DNA of 32,943 bases from a virus, in IMG/VR virus record IMGVR_UViG_3300032053_011335, positions 1 through 32,943 of that record. One strand, written 5' to 3'. The notes under the pieces were generated by a model that was given only the letters and a program-made list of their open reading frames with translations, was not told the DNA's origin and ran no database searches. A program made the position numbers and the translations under genes. Below are positions 1-8,085 of the stretch, in pieces; the first letter of the stretch is position 1; the number at the start of each line of letters is the position of its first letter.

Positions 1-148
1 ACCCCCCACCCCCACACCTTTCGAAGACAGAGACCGCCGAATAGAATTCACCGTCTAAACCTGAAAAGTCCCCTCAGGGACTACACACGGCGAAGCACCA
101 ACAGGGCAATCGTGTATTTCCCCATCCGTGGTTTTGTTTTCCCCACAT

Positions 149-177
149 TTGCCACTTACGAACATCTGTACTACAAT
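149..177 (+). promoter_or_regulatory. Putative sigma70 promoter for the late operon
   Basis: A TTGCCA box at 149-154 and a TACAAT box at 172-177 are separated by 17 bp, in an otherwise gene-free AT-richer stretch. Transcription would start near 184 and run into the packaging genes, all of which are on the + strand. This is a pattern match only. A phage-encoded late activator could instead control the real promoter. Confidence 0.45.
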
Positions 178-333
178 CACACCTAATTCAATAGTGCTAC
201 CCGCCCGCGATCTTTATCCCGCCCTGGGACACGCCCGCAGGCAGCGCAACCGATAAGGGGGTGGCCACCTCTCTGGTGAGCCGCCCCTCTCTTTTGAGTA
301 GGCAGGGAGGCCACCCACGCCACTCGGAAGGGA

Positions 334-370
334 GGGGCGGCCCACTCGAAGGAGCCGCCCCCTTTCATTT
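334..370 (+). terminator. GC hairpin with T-rich tail upstream of first gene
   Basis: GGGGCGGC at 334-341 pairs with GCCGCCCC at 354-361, followed by a T-rich run at 363-370. It resembles an intrinsic terminator or attenuator, placed between the putative late promoter and the first late gene. A related GCCGCCCCT block at 281-296 suggests a duplicated element. If active, late transcription would need antitermination. Confidence 0.4.
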
Positions 371-389
371 CCAGCCCAAGGAGGCACAC

Positions 390-677
390 GTGGACCCAAA
401 CCTTTTCGTCATCGGCAACATCCAACTTCTGCTGCTCGTCCCCGGCATCATAGAGCTGTGGAAGACGTGGTTCAAACTCTCCGGACGAGGGGCAGAGCTC
501 GCCACGATCCTGCTGGGAGCCGGGTTCGTCATCCTGGCCCAGACCTTCAACGCCGGCTTCTACCCGGCCCCATGGGACTTTATCATCAAGTCCGTCGTCG
601 TCGCCCTGGCCGCCATCCTGGCCATCCCCGGCTACTACAAACTTGCCAAGCGCACTGCCGGGTGGGTAAAGTCGTAA
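390..677 (+). CDS. Small multi-pass membrane protein (holin-like size and topology)
   Basis: This encodes 95 residues beginning at a GTG that follows an AAGGAGG Shine-Dalgarno at 378-384. A longer upstream reading of the same frame has no comparable signal. Residues about 6-22, 38-55 and 65-85 are strongly hydrophobic (LLLLVPGII, LLGAGFVILA, VVALAAILAIPGYY), so two or three membrane segments are likely, and the C-terminus is basic (KLAKRTAGWVKS). Size and topology fit a holin or another small phage membrane protein, but there is no family motif I can name. Its place ahead of the terminase is unusual for a lysis gene, so the function stays open. Confidence 0.7.
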   Translation: MDPNLFVIGNIQLLLLVPGIIELWKTWFKLSGRGAELATILLGAGFVILAQTFNAGFYPAPWDFIIKSVVVALAAILAIPGYYKLAKRTAGWVKS

Positions 678-680
678 GCC

Positions 681-830
681 GTGGATGAAAGCGCCTACGA
701 CCGCTTCCGCCGCAAACTCTACGGCGCCACCGTCGTCCCCATCCGCGCCGCCCTCTACCGCATCCTCTTCTCCTTCGCCCGCCACGTCGTCGTCGAGCGC
801 CAGCCCACCCGCGCCCAAAAGCGCACACTG
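681..830 (+). other. Coding-like stretch in a different frame from the downstream gene (possible frameshift)
   Basis: From the GTG at 681 the frame reads as a normal protein (VDESAYDRFRRKLYGATV and on). Almost every codon ends in C, as in the real genes nearby. After about 820 that pattern moves to the +1 frame, which carries the zinc-finger gene ending at 1275. A run of four A at 817-820 lies at the changeover. Removing one A would join the two frames into one protein. A sequencing insertion, a true mutation and a +1 frameshift site are all possible. Confidence 0.55.
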
Positions 831-1275
831 CCAGCATACCTCAGAACGAGGCCAGCCTTGTTCGGCCTGGGCGGTCCGCGGGACGAGCCCACCGCTCTGC
901 GCAGCGCACGGAGGAGGACGCAGGCCGGTGGGGGCACCGAGGGCAAACAAGAACGCCCAGACCCACGGCCTGTACTCCAAGGACCAGGAGGACGAGAACC
1001 CGGACAGCCTCAGAGCCATCCTGGACCGGCTGAAGAGACGCCTGGAGAAACTGGAACGCTACCTTGAGGACCACTGGAACGACCTGGAACCCGCCGACCT
1101 GGTGCGGGTCACCCACCTCCAGGCGGAGACTGTCTCCCGCATCTCCCGCATCGAGCGCGACATCAAGCGCATGGAGAACGAAACCGGCAGCGAGAGCATG
1201 GAGGACACACTCAGGGAGGCGTACCTGATCGCCGAAACCATCCTCGGCATAGACCTGGGAGAACATCAGGAATGA
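685..1275 (+). CDS. HGG zinc-finger protein, probable small terminase subunit
   Basis: As drawn the protein has 196 residues. The first ~47 are a Ser/Thr/Pro/Ala-rich string that is probably an out-of-frame reading (see 681-830). From about residue 48 it is convincing: a Cys/His cluster (HCQH, QPCSAW, PLCAAHGGG) is followed by VGAPRANKNAQTHGLYS. That GAP-N-NA-HG-YS pattern is typical of phage proteins encoded just before the large terminase. A helical region with a coiled-coil look follows (LDRLKRRLEKLERYLEDH). The stop codon overlaps the terL start as ATGA at 1272-1275, implying translational coupling. In such phages this protein would recognise DNA for packaging, which is inferred from family pattern and position. 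The true N-terminus is uncertain. Confidence 0.7.
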   Translation: MKAPTTASAANSTAPPSSPSAPPSTASSSPSPATSSSSASPPAPKSAHCQHTSERGQPCSAWAVRGTSPPLCAAHGGGRRPVGAPRANKNAQTHGLYSKDQEDENPDSLRAILDRLKRRLEKLERYLEDHWNDLEPADLVRVTHLQAETVSRISRIERDIKRMENETGSESMEDTLREAYLIAETILGIDLGEHQE

Positions 1276-2987
1276 CTCCGGACCAGCCCGACCGGCTGGA
1301 CCACCAGCACCTTAACACACTCAGAAAAACCCTGCACGAACTGCGCGAAAACCTGGCCCTGATCGATGAGCGAATGGCCGAATACGTGATGGACGTTGAC
1401 GTGCCACTCCAGCTCGTCAAGCAGAAGCGCAAGACCACCAAGAGGCTAGAAGACCTCAACATCGAGCTCCTGCACGCCTGCCGGCCTGACGCTACCACCA
1501 TCGCCACGTGGTTGACAGACTTGAGCCACTTCTCGCAACTCGTCACCAAACGCCCGCTCAGATCCTACCAGCTCGAGCCCGCTCAGGCTATCCTCGACTC
1601 AGTCCTCCACCACCGCGGCCTCACCTTCGCCGTGATGATGAGCCGCCAGGCCGGGAAAAACGAAGTGAGTGCCCAGATCGAGGCTTACCTGCTCCACCTG
1701 CACCGCAGGTTCGGCGGCCAGATCGTCAAGGCCAGCCCCACGTTCAAGCCGCAGACTACCAACTCCATCATGCGGCTGAAAGACCGCCTCGACAACAACT
1801 GGGGTAGAGGATGTGTCAAGAGCCGGGAAGGCTACATCGTCCAGGTCCAGAAAGCGCGTGCGCTCTTTTTCAGCGCAGATCCACACTCAAACGTCGTTGG
1901 GGCCACCGCCGATATCCTCCTGGAGTGCGACGAAGCACAAGACGTCAGGGCCGACAAGTGGCAGAAAGACTTTCGCCCCATGGCGGCCAGCACCAACGCC
2001 ACCACAGTCGCGTGGGGCACCGCCTGGACCTCCGAAACACTCCTCGCCCAGACCATCGCGCAACTGCACCGCCTCGAGACACGCGACGGCCGCCGCAGGG
2101 TTTTCACTTATGACGCCGACGTCGTTGGCGCGGAAGTCCCACCTTACGACCTCTACGTGAAATCGGAAGTAGCCAGACTTGGGCGCAACCACCCCCTCGT
2201 CAAGACGCAATACTACCTCGAGGAAATCGACGCCCAGGGCGGCTTGTTCCCAGAAATGCGCCGGGCACTGATGCGGGGCGACCACGAGCGAAAGCACGAA
2301 CCGTTACCTGGTGCGCGCTATGCGCTCCTGATCGACGTGGCCGGGGAGGACGAAACGGCCGGTGATGCGATGACGCGCATGATGATGGACAACCCGAAGA
2401 GAGACGCCACCGCCCTGACCGTGGTCGAGGTTCAAACCGAATTCGGACGGCTGCCGACGTACAGGTGTGTAGACAGAAAGCTATGGCTGGGCGTCAAGCA
2501 CACGTCCCTCTTCGAGCAAATCCTGGCCCTGGCCCGCCACTGGCGCGCCGTGTGGGTCCTGGCCGACAACACCGGCGTGGGCGCAGGCCTGGCGAGCTTC
2601 CTGGAGCAGGCGCTGGGCGAGAAGCTAGTCAAAGTGACGTTCTCTGAGAGCCTCAAGAGCCAGTTGGGCTGGGATTTCGTCTCAGTCGTAGAAACTGGGC
2701 GCTACAGAGACTACGTAGACGACGAGCAGGCCGACACGCGACAATTCTGGTACGAAGTGGCAAACTGCCAGTACGAGGTTCGCCAGGGCCAAACCCAGGC
2801 CATCAAGTGGGGAGTGTGGGAATCGCCCGCCTACGACGGCCTGATCGCCTACGGGCACGACGACCTGCTGATCAGCGCCGCACTCACCGCGATGCTCGAC
2901 AAGCAAGCCTGGCCAGGCACAGGACAGAGTGCAGTCGTACAAACAGAAGACGTACTTAAGAAAATAGACGAGGAAGGACAATGGTAG
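1272..2987 (+). CDS. terL: Terminase large subunit (ATPase and nuclease)
   Basis: The 571-residue protein drives DNA into the procapsid and cuts it. A helical N-terminal part (about 1-85) precedes the ATPase domain. The Walker A region is a variant, MMSRQAGKNE, near residue 121, and the Walker B with catalytic acid is ILLECDEAQD near 213. The C-terminal nuclease of RNase H type shows acidic sites at LLIDVAGEDE, VLADNTGVGAG and GHDDLLISAALTA. Length is normal for the family. It overlaps the gene before it by ATGA and the small gene after it by 7 bp, so it sits in a coupled packaging operon. The S-R-Q-x-G-K form of Walker A is common in phage terminases. Confidence in the assignment is high. 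Confidence 0.95.
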   Translation: MTPDQPDRLDHQHLNTLRKTLHELRENLALIDERMAEYVMDVDVPLQLVKQKRKTTKRLEDLNIELLHACRPDATTIATWLTDLSHFSQLVTKRPLRSYQLEPAQAILDSVLHHRGLTFAVMMSRQAGKNEVSAQIEAYLLHLHRRFGGQIVKASPTFKPQTTNSIMRLKDRLDNNWGRGCVKSREGYIVQVQKARALFFSADPHSNVVGATADILLECDEAQDVRADKWQKDFRPMAASTNATTVAWGTAWTSETLLAQTIAQLHRLETRDGRRRVFTYDADVVGAEVPPYDLYVKSEVARLGRNHPLVKTQYYLEEIDAQGGLFPEMRRALMRGDHERKHEPLPGARYALLIDVAGEDETAGDAMTRMMMDNPKRDATALTVVEVQTEFGRLPTYRCVDRKLWLGVKHTSLFEQILALARHWRAVWVLADNTGVGAGLASFLEQALGEKLVKVTFSESLKSQLGWDFVSVVETGRYRDYVDDEQADTRQFWYEVANCQYEVRQGQTQAIKWGVWESPAYDGLIAYGHDDLLISAALTAMLDKQAWPGTGQSAVVQTEDVLKKIDEEGQW

Positions 2988-3187
2988 ACCGACAACTTAC
3001 CTACGAGCAAGCAATTGAATGGTGCCACGAGCACCAGGCCACCGTCACCTTCTACCGAGAACTCGACCTTGACATGGTCGCCGTCTACCACGATCCAGAC
3101 CACCCGCTTGCCCAGGAACTCTCCTTCTTAGCCGCAGTACACACCGCCCGCCGCCGCCTCGCACCCCTGCCAAGGCGCCACACGTGA
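2981..3187 (+). CDS. Small hypothetical protein
   Basis: A 68-residue protein starts at an ATG inside the last codons of terL, preceded by AGGAAGGACA as ribosome binding site. It is mixed alpha/beta (LTYEQAIEWCHEHQATVTFYRELDLDMVAVYHD) with a basic Arg-rich tail (ARRRLAPLPRRHT). No family is recognised. The overlap with terL suggests co-translation. It is probably a genuine phage accessory protein because the frame has the usual C-ending codons. Confidence 0.65.
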   Translation: MVDRQLTYEQAIEWCHEHQATVTFYRELDLDMVAVYHDPDHPLAQELSFLAAVHTARRRLAPLPRRHT

Positions 3188-3299
3188 CCGAACAGTGAGA
3201 CTTTGGTAAAGAAACAGTGTGTGCTTGGTGAAGTTTCTACTTCCGACTAGATATATTATGACAACACACACCAGATTTGACATTATTTGAGAGGTTTAC
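3188..3299 (+). promoter_or_regulatory. AT-rich gap, possible internal promoter
   Basis: This 112-bp gap is the first break in the packed packaging genes and is clearly richer in A+T than its surroundings. It contains TTGGTG at 3225-3230, 17 bp before TAGATA at 3248-3253, and a separate TTGACA at 3277-3282 with no matching -10 box. The evidence for any one promoter is weak. The base composition is the main reason to flag it. Confidence 0.25.
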
Positions 3300-3587
3300 G
3301 TGAGAAAACAAGCACCCACCCTCGAAACAGAATTTGCCAGCGGCCACCACCTGGACGTCATCACCGGCCTCCAGCTCCTCCGCGCCAACGTCTCTGAACC
3401 CGCTGCCCTCGCAATCATCGAGACCGCCATCAGCGAGATCCGAGACCTCCGCGGCCAGATCCTCGCCATCAAACAGGCCGTCGCCATCCGCCTGGAGCAG
3501 AAGCAGAAGCAGGAAGCTCAGCTCCAGAAAGCGGCAGCCGACCTGCAGGCCAAACGTCAACAGGAAGCAACTGAGCAGGACAAGTAA
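3300..3587 (+). CDS. Small coiled-coil protein
   Basis: A 95-residue protein starts at GTG 3300 after a GAGAGG ribosome binding site. It is almost entirely helical. Residues about 45-93 form a charged coiled coil rich in Gln, Lys, Glu and Ala (RLEQKQKQEAQLQKAAADLQ). No family is recognised. It ends directly before the methyltransferase start at 3588 (stop then ATG with no gap), so the two are probably translated together. A role as a partner of the methyltransferase or in head assembly is possible but not shown. Confidence 0.65.
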   Translation: MRKQAPTLETEFASGHHLDVITGLQLLRANVSEPAALAIIETAISEIRDLRGQILAIKQAVAIRLEQKQKQEAQLQKAAADLQAKRQQEATEQDK

Positions 3588-4298
3588 ATGAACATCGGAC
3601 CGTACCCAACAGGACCCAACGACACGCCAGAGAACGGCATCTACACCGGCGACGCCCTCGCGCTCATCAAGGACATCCCAGACAACAGCGTCCACCTGGT
3701 GCTCGTCGACCTGCCATGGGGCATCGACTACTCCTACACCTCTGGGTACCAAGACGACCCCAAAAGCTACATTCCCTTTCTTGCCGCCATCATCGCCCAG
3801 ATCAACCGCGTGCTCAAGCCCGGCTACTTCACCTTCGCCTACCAGGCCATCAAGCGCCTACGCGACACCTGGCGCTATTTCCCACCGAACAGTCGCCTCT
3901 TCGCCGCCTGTAAAGACTTCGTGCAGATCAAGGGCCTACCCGTCGAGTTCGCGTTCGACCCTGTGGTATTCTGGCAAAAGCCCGGCGCCAAGTTCCCTCT
4001 CCGCGGAATGGTGCGGGACTGGCACATCGCGAAAACTCACCTCACCCACGCCCCCGACCCGCGCCGCCAGCCCAACAAGAGAAACGCCGCCCGCCCCCTG
4101 GAAACAGTGGCGTACATCATCGCCGAAATGACCGCCCCGGGCGACCTCGTGCTCGACCCATCCATCGGCACCGGCACCACCGCCATCGCTGCCCGCGACA
4201 CCGGCCGCCAGTGGCTCGGCTTCGAGATCATGCCCGAAACTGCCGACCTGGCACGCCAATGCGTTAGAGACTATGTCACCCCAGAAGCCAAGCCTTAG
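3588..4298 (+). CDS. DNA methyltransferase, beta class (N6-adenine or N4-cytosine)
   Basis: The 236-residue enzyme would transfer a methyl group from SAM to an exocyclic amino group of DNA bases. The catalytic motif IV, DLPWG, is at residues 41-45, within VHLVLVDLPWGIDYSYT. The SAM-binding motif I, LVLDPSIGTGTTAIAA, is near the C-terminus at about 188-203 and is followed by GFEI. Motif IV before motif I is the beta-class order. No restriction endonuclease gene lies nearby, so it is probably a solitary phage enzyme protecting its DNA or marking it. It sits between terL and the portal, inside the packaging operon, and overlaps the portal start by 26 bp. The target sequence cannot be predicted from here. 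Confidence 0.88.
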   Translation: MNIGPYPTGPNDTPENGIYTGDALALIKDIPDNSVHLVLVDLPWGIDYSYTSGYQDDPKSYIPFLAAIIAQINRVLKPGYFTFAYQAIKRLRDTWRYFPPNSRLFAACKDFVQIKGLPVEFAFDPVVFWQKPGAKFPLRGMVRDWHIAKTHLTHAPDPRRQPNKRNAARPLETVAYIIAEMTAPGDLVLDPSIGTGTTAIAARDTGRQWLGFEIMPETADLARQCVRDYVTPEAKP

Positions 4299-5628
4299 AA
4301 CTCGCCTGGCCAAGAGGCTTTTTGGCGACGTCATTGAAGCCGCCGTCACCGCTGCCGTCACCGCACGTGTGGACGACTCGCGCGGCTGGCAGCAGCTCGG
4401 CGGCGACACAGGCACTACCGACCGCCCCTGGTCCGAGCGCTACGAAGACCTCACGGACGTCCTGGAGGCCTGGCAGAAGAACTTCCTCATCCGGCGGCTG
4501 GTCACCCTCACCCGCTCTTACGTCGTCGGCCGTGGCATCTCCATATCGTCCGGTGTGGGCGAGGTGGACGAGTTCGCCCAAGCATTCTGGAATCATCCCA
4601 AAAACCACATCTCCAGCCGGCTGGGGCCCCTGTGTGACGAGCTCACCCGCGCCGGCGAGATATTCCCCGTTCTGTTCACCAATCACGCCGATGGAATGTC
4701 ATACGTCCGCTTCCCGGCCGTCGCGATCCAGGTCCGCGAGATCCACACCGACCCGGACGACTACGAGACAGAACTCGAGTACGGGCAGACACAAGGCGCA
4801 ACGATCGAACTCAAATGGTGGATGGGACCCGGGCACAAGAAGGCTTTTGGGCGGCTGCGAGGCGCGCCCGGCGGCCACCTCGACCCGCTCATGCTGCACT
4901 GGTCCGTCAACAAGCCTCTAGGAGCCATTCGTGGCGAGGGAGATCTCGGACCTGTCCTGCCGTGGGCCAAACGCTACGCAGAATGGCTCAGGGACCGCGT
5001 GCGCTTGAACAGGTATCGCACCCGCCAGGGCATCATGGACGTCACGGTCTCAGACGACGCCCTGGTCCAGGAAAAACGCGCTCAGCTGACCACCTCCAAC
5101 CCCCTCGAGCACGGCATCTACGTGCATGGGAAGGGCGAGACGGTAGACCTCAAGCCCCTCGAGATCAAAGCGGCGGATGCCTCCGACGACGGCATGGCGC
5201 TCAGGCTGGCCATAGCAGCCGGGGCAAACGTGGGCCTCCACTACCTGGGCGAGGGCGCCAGCGTGAATTATGCCACCGCCAAGGAGATGGGGGAGCCAAC
5301 GGCGCTGTTCTACACCCAGCGCCAGGGCGAGCTCTGCGACTGCCTCGTGGACCTGGTGGCCAGCGCCTACCACCGCGCCGCCGCTCTCGGCCACGCCACG
5401 ATGCCCTCAGACGGCAACCTACAGTTGAGCGCCGCCACGTTCGAGGTCGCGCGGGCCGACAACCTCCAACTCGCCCAGGCTACACTCTCTATCGTCCAGG
5501 CGCTGCAGATCGCATACGATCAGGGCTGGGTGGACTCTGAGACGGCCGTGCAACTTGCGTTCAAATTTGCCGGGGAAACGCTCACCCCCGGCCAGATCGA
5601 GAAAATACTGAGAGGCGACACCCTATGA
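4273..5628 (+). CDS. Portal protein
   Basis: The 451-residue protein would form the dodecameric DNA gate at the capsid vertex. It has portal features: an N-terminal region leading to ERYEDLTDVLEAWQKNFLIRRLV, the VGRGISISSG segment, a wing region (HWSVNKPLGAIRGEGDLGPVLPW), and a long helical stem with LHYLGEGASVNYATAKEMG followed by LFYTQRQGEL. Position after TerL and before the capsid gene, and its length, agree with this. The start overlaps the methyltransferase end. No SPP1- or HK97-type subfamily is claimed. It is followed by a 60-bp gap containing a short repeat instead of the usual overlap. Confidence 0.88.
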   Translation: MSPQKPSLRTRLAKRLFGDVIEAAVTAAVTARVDDSRGWQQLGGDTGTTDRPWSERYEDLTDVLEAWQKNFLIRRLVTLTRSYVVGRGISISSGVGEVDEFAQAFWNHPKNHISSRLGPLCDELTRAGEIFPVLFTNHADGMSYVRFPAVAIQVREIHTDPDDYETELEYGQTQGATIELKWWMGPGHKKAFGRLRGAPGGHLDPLMLHWSVNKPLGAIRGEGDLGPVLPWAKRYAEWLRDRVRLNRYRTRQGIMDVTVSDDALVQEKRAQLTTSNPLEHGIYVHGKGETVDLKPLEIKAADASDDGMALRLAIAAGANVGLHYLGEGASVNYATAKEMGEPTALFYTQRQGELCDCLVDLVASAYHRAAALGHATMPSDGNLQLSAATFEVARADNLQLAQATLSIVQALQIAYDQGWVDSETAVQLAFKFAGETLTPGQIEKILRGDTL

Positions 5629-5633
5629 ATCCA

Positions 5634-5668
5634 TCCGCGTTCATCTGCATTTGTCCGCGTTCATCTGC
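5634..5668 (+). repeat. Short 20-bp-period repeat, two units
   Basis: TCCGCGTTCATCTGC occurs at 5634-5648 and again at 5654-5668. The core GCGTTCATCTGC recurs in opposite orientation as GCAGATGAACGC at 30213-30224 and 30233-30244, also 20 bp apart. From memory, similar GCAGATGAACGC repeats are dispersed between genes in many bacterial genomes. Here one copy set splits the portal and capsid genes. Confidence 0.8.
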
Positions 5669-5688
5669 GTTCCCATCCGGAGGCCACC

Positions 5689-8073
5689 ATGGCACTGACA
5701 CATAACTCCAACGTAGCCGACAGCGAGCCCACCTGGTCAGAGGTGGACAAGACCAACCTACCCAACAACGCCTTCGCGGACTCGGGCGGCCGGCGCTACC
5801 CACACCACTGGGTGCAGAACGGCGGTGATCCAGACGACGACGGCCGCTACACCTCCGGCACCATGTACCTGCACCGAGGCGGCCTGAACGCCGCCTGGTC
5901 CGCCGCCCAGGGCGGCAGGTCGGGCGAGGAAGCCAGCACCGAGATCAAAGGCCACCTGACCACCCACCGAGCGGCACTTGGCCTCGACAAGGAAGATACC
6001 GCGCCCGCCCACGTGGCCACCGGCCATTTGCTCCTTCAACCCGCCGACCGCCGTACCCCCTCCGGACGTCGTGAGTACGACTGCGTCTACATGAAGGCCG
6101 GCCGTGTGAAACAGGCTGACCAGAACCTGGCCCCGTGGCTCATTCCCGCCAGGGCCATCCAGGAGGCTGGACACCTCTTCAACTCAGTCGCTTCCTACGT
6201 AGATCACCCTGACCTGTTCGGTTTCGGCTGGCACGACGACCCCAAGATACGCCATCTGGCCGGTGTCACGTTCGACGCACGCTGGTCCGACGAACTGCAG
6301 GCGGCCGTCGGCGGAATCAGGCTGTACGACCAGGACCCCGGCAGCCCAGGCGCCTTCATCGGCGCACTGCTCGATCAGCTTCTATCCGACCAGGCCCAGG
6401 GCCTGGAAGTTCCCAAGATTGGCCTCAGCGCTGCCTTTTTTCAAACCTACCACCTCGACGAGACCGAAGGCGTCCAGATCACCGACGCCATCCGCTACGT
6501 CGAATCCGTTGACTTCGTGTACGACGCCGGCGCCGGCGGCTACGTCCGCGCCGCTCTATCAGCCAGCGGCTGGGGCCAGGAGCCCCGCCGCGTATATCCA
6601 TTAGGAGGTACAATGCCACCCGAACTCACTCACTCCCAGCCGGCACCCGCCGCTGAAACCATCGCGCCGCCGGCACCTATCACCCCGCCCGCACCCGAGC
6701 CCGTCCCGGATGCGCAGCTCCTGCTCCTGCAGGCCGTCCTCAATAACCTGCAGACCCTATCCACCCGCGTAGACGCGCTACAAGCCATTCCTACAGCGCA
6801 AACGCCTGCGGCGCCCTCGGATCCCGTCACACCGGCCATAGAGGCCCGCCTCAACACCCTGCAGGACGCGGTGCAGCAGCTCGCTGCCCTAACCGTGCAG
6901 CAAGAAGCGGCCAACACCATCCAGGCGGCTGGCCAGCCACCGCGCCTCACCGGCGGCCGTACCGGCACCGATGACATCGCCACCGCCTTCGAAGCGCTCC
7001 TCAGAGGCGTACGCCCGCCCCAGGGCATCCGGCCACTCAGTGGCATCAGGGAGATGTACCACCTGCTTTCAGGCGATTTCGAGCTGACTGGCATATTCAA
7101 CCCGGACCGCGTCTACCTGGCCAACGTCACGTCTTCCACCATGGCCTCCATCTGCGCCAACGCGTTGAATAAGCAGGTCGTGAACGAGTTCGCGGCGTAC
7201 CCGAAATGGTGGGAACCCGTCATCACCGTCGTCAACTTCAACAACATGCAGGCCGCCCGCTGGATCACACTCGGCGGAATTGGCCAGCTACCGACAGTCG
7301 CCGAAGGGGCCGCCTACACCGAGCTCACCTGGGACGATGCGTACGAAACAGTGGCCTTCACCAAGAGCGGCGGCTATCTCGGCATCACGATGGAAGCGAT
7401 CGACAAGGACGACACCGGCCGCGTAGAAGCCGCCCCGCGCGCCCTCGCACAGGCAGCCTGGCTCACCCTGGGCAAGGCCATCAGCGACGTCGTCTTCACC
7501 ACCGCCTCCAGCGGCCACACGTGCGTGGACACCGGCCGGCTGTTCAACTCCACCGCCGTCACCTCGACCGGCGGTCACGCCAACCTCGGCGCGACCGCCC
7601 TGTCCCTCACATCCTGGAGAGCAACCACACTCCTCATGATGAAACAGACCGAGATCAATAGCGGTGAGCGCCTGGCTGCACTCACCCGCCCGTACTACAT
7701 CTGGGTACCCATCGACCTGGAGACCACCGCAATCCAGATCCTCGCCACCGAGCACGATCGGCTAAGTGGTGACTACAACGTGAACCCCGACGCCGAGGGA
7801 GAGACCCGCACCGCCCGCCTCGCTGAAGCACGCCGGCGCGTCATCGTCAGCCCGTTCCCGACCGACGCCAGCGACTGGGCCGCGCAGGCCGACCCACGGC
7901 TGTACCCCGGCCTCGGCGTAGGCTACCGCTACGGCGAGACGCCACAGGTCTTCAGCGTCGCGGACCCCCTGGGCGGCCTGATGTTCACCAACGACACCCT
8001 ACCCATCAAGGTCAGGTACGTCACCGCCATCGGTCCAACCGACTGGCGGCCCTGGTACAAGCACGAAGTCTAA
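5689..8073 (+). CDS. Protease-scaffold-major capsid fusion protein
   Basis: This 794-residue protein seems to join parts that are usually separate genes. Residues 1-100 resemble a small phage-associated domain (W-EVDKTNLP, RRYP, LHRGGLNAAW, HLTTHRAALG). Residues about 105-300 look like a prohead protease region (SYVDHPDLFGFGWHDD around His173, then a later IGLSAAFF segment). Residues 305-345 are a Pro/Ala linker, and about 345-425 a helical scaffold-like stretch (LLLLQAVLNNLQTLSTRVDAL). From about 445 it reads as an HK97-type capsid protein, with PVITVVNFNNMQAARWITLG, a central FTKSGGYLGITMEAIDKDD and a terminal PIKVRYVTAIGPTDW. A strong ribosome binding site lies inside the gene. Domain borders are by eye. 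The capsid part is the surest and the protease assignment is tentative. Confidence 0.82.
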   Translation: MALTHNSNVADSEPTWSEVDKTNLPNNAFADSGGRRYPHHWVQNGGDPDDDGRYTSGTMYLHRGGLNAAWSAAQGGRSGEEASTEIKGHLTTHRAALGLDKEDTAPAHVATGHLLLQPADRRTPSGRREYDCVYMKAGRVKQADQNLAPWLIPARAIQEAGHLFNSVASYVDHPDLFGFGWHDDPKIRHLAGVTFDARWSDELQAAVGGIRLYDQDPGSPGAFIGALLDQLLSDQAQGLEVPKIGLSAAFFQTYHLDETEGVQITDAIRYVESVDFVYDAGAGGYVRAALSASGWGQEPRRVYPLGGTMPPELTHSQPAPAAETIAPPAPITPPAPEPVPDAQLLLLQAVLNNLQTLSTRVDALQAIPTAQTPAAPSDPVTPAIEARLNTLQDAVQQLAALTVQQEAANTIQAAGQPPRLTGGRTGTDDIATAFEALLRGVRPPQGIRPLSGIREMYHLLSGDFELTGIFNPDRVYLANVTSSTMASICANALNKQVVNEFAAYPKWWEPVITVVNFNNMQAARWITLGGIGQLPTVAEGAAYTELTWDDAYETVAFTKSGGYLGITMEAIDKDDTGRVEAAPRALAQAAWLTLGKAISDVVFTTASSGHTCVDTGRLFNSTAVTSTGGHANLGATALSLTSWRATTLLMMKQTEINSGERLAALTRPYYIWVPIDLETTAIQILATEHDRLSGDYNVNPDAEGETRTARLAEARRRVIVSPFPTDASDWAAQADPRLYPGLGVGYRYGETPQVFSVADPLGGLMFTNDTLPIKVRYVTAIGPTDWRPWYKHEV
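6603..6615 (+). promoter_or_regulatory. Internal in-frame ribosome binding site and start codon
   Basis: AGGAGGT at 6603-6609 lies three bases before an ATG at 6613 that is in frame with the capsid fusion (Met309, in GGTMPPELTHSQ). It falls exactly at the end of the protease-like region. Initiation here would give a 486-residue scaffold-plus-capsid protein without the protease part. The spacing is slightly short but within the workable range. Confidence 0.6.
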
Positions 8074-8085
8074 GGAGACGATGAC

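Larger units (their letters stand above)
1..389. other. Non-coding left leader region
   Basis: No convincing gene lies here. It begins with a 30-nt C-rich block ending in a TTCGAA core that recurs at 30466-30495 with one mismatch. It also holds a small hairpin (AGTCCC 67-72 pairing with GGGACT 77-82), the putative promoter at 149-177 and GC-rich inverted repeats before the first gene. Together with 32314-32943 it would form about 1 kb of non-coding DNA if the genome is circular or circularly permuted. Lying just upstream of the terminase genes, it is a reasonable place for a packaging (cos/pac) site, but no such site can be recognised by eye. Confidence 0.5.

Noticed and set aside
183-1019. 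Long minus-strand open frame (278 codons) at the left end
   Set aside because: It is antisense to a clear membrane protein and the small-terminase-like gene, has low-complexity Gly/Asp-rich sequence and no ribosome binding site.
3277-3305. TTGACA at 3277-3282 as a promoter for the gene at 3300
   Set aside because: No -10 box lies 16-18 bp downstream, and the start of transcription would fall inside the gene.
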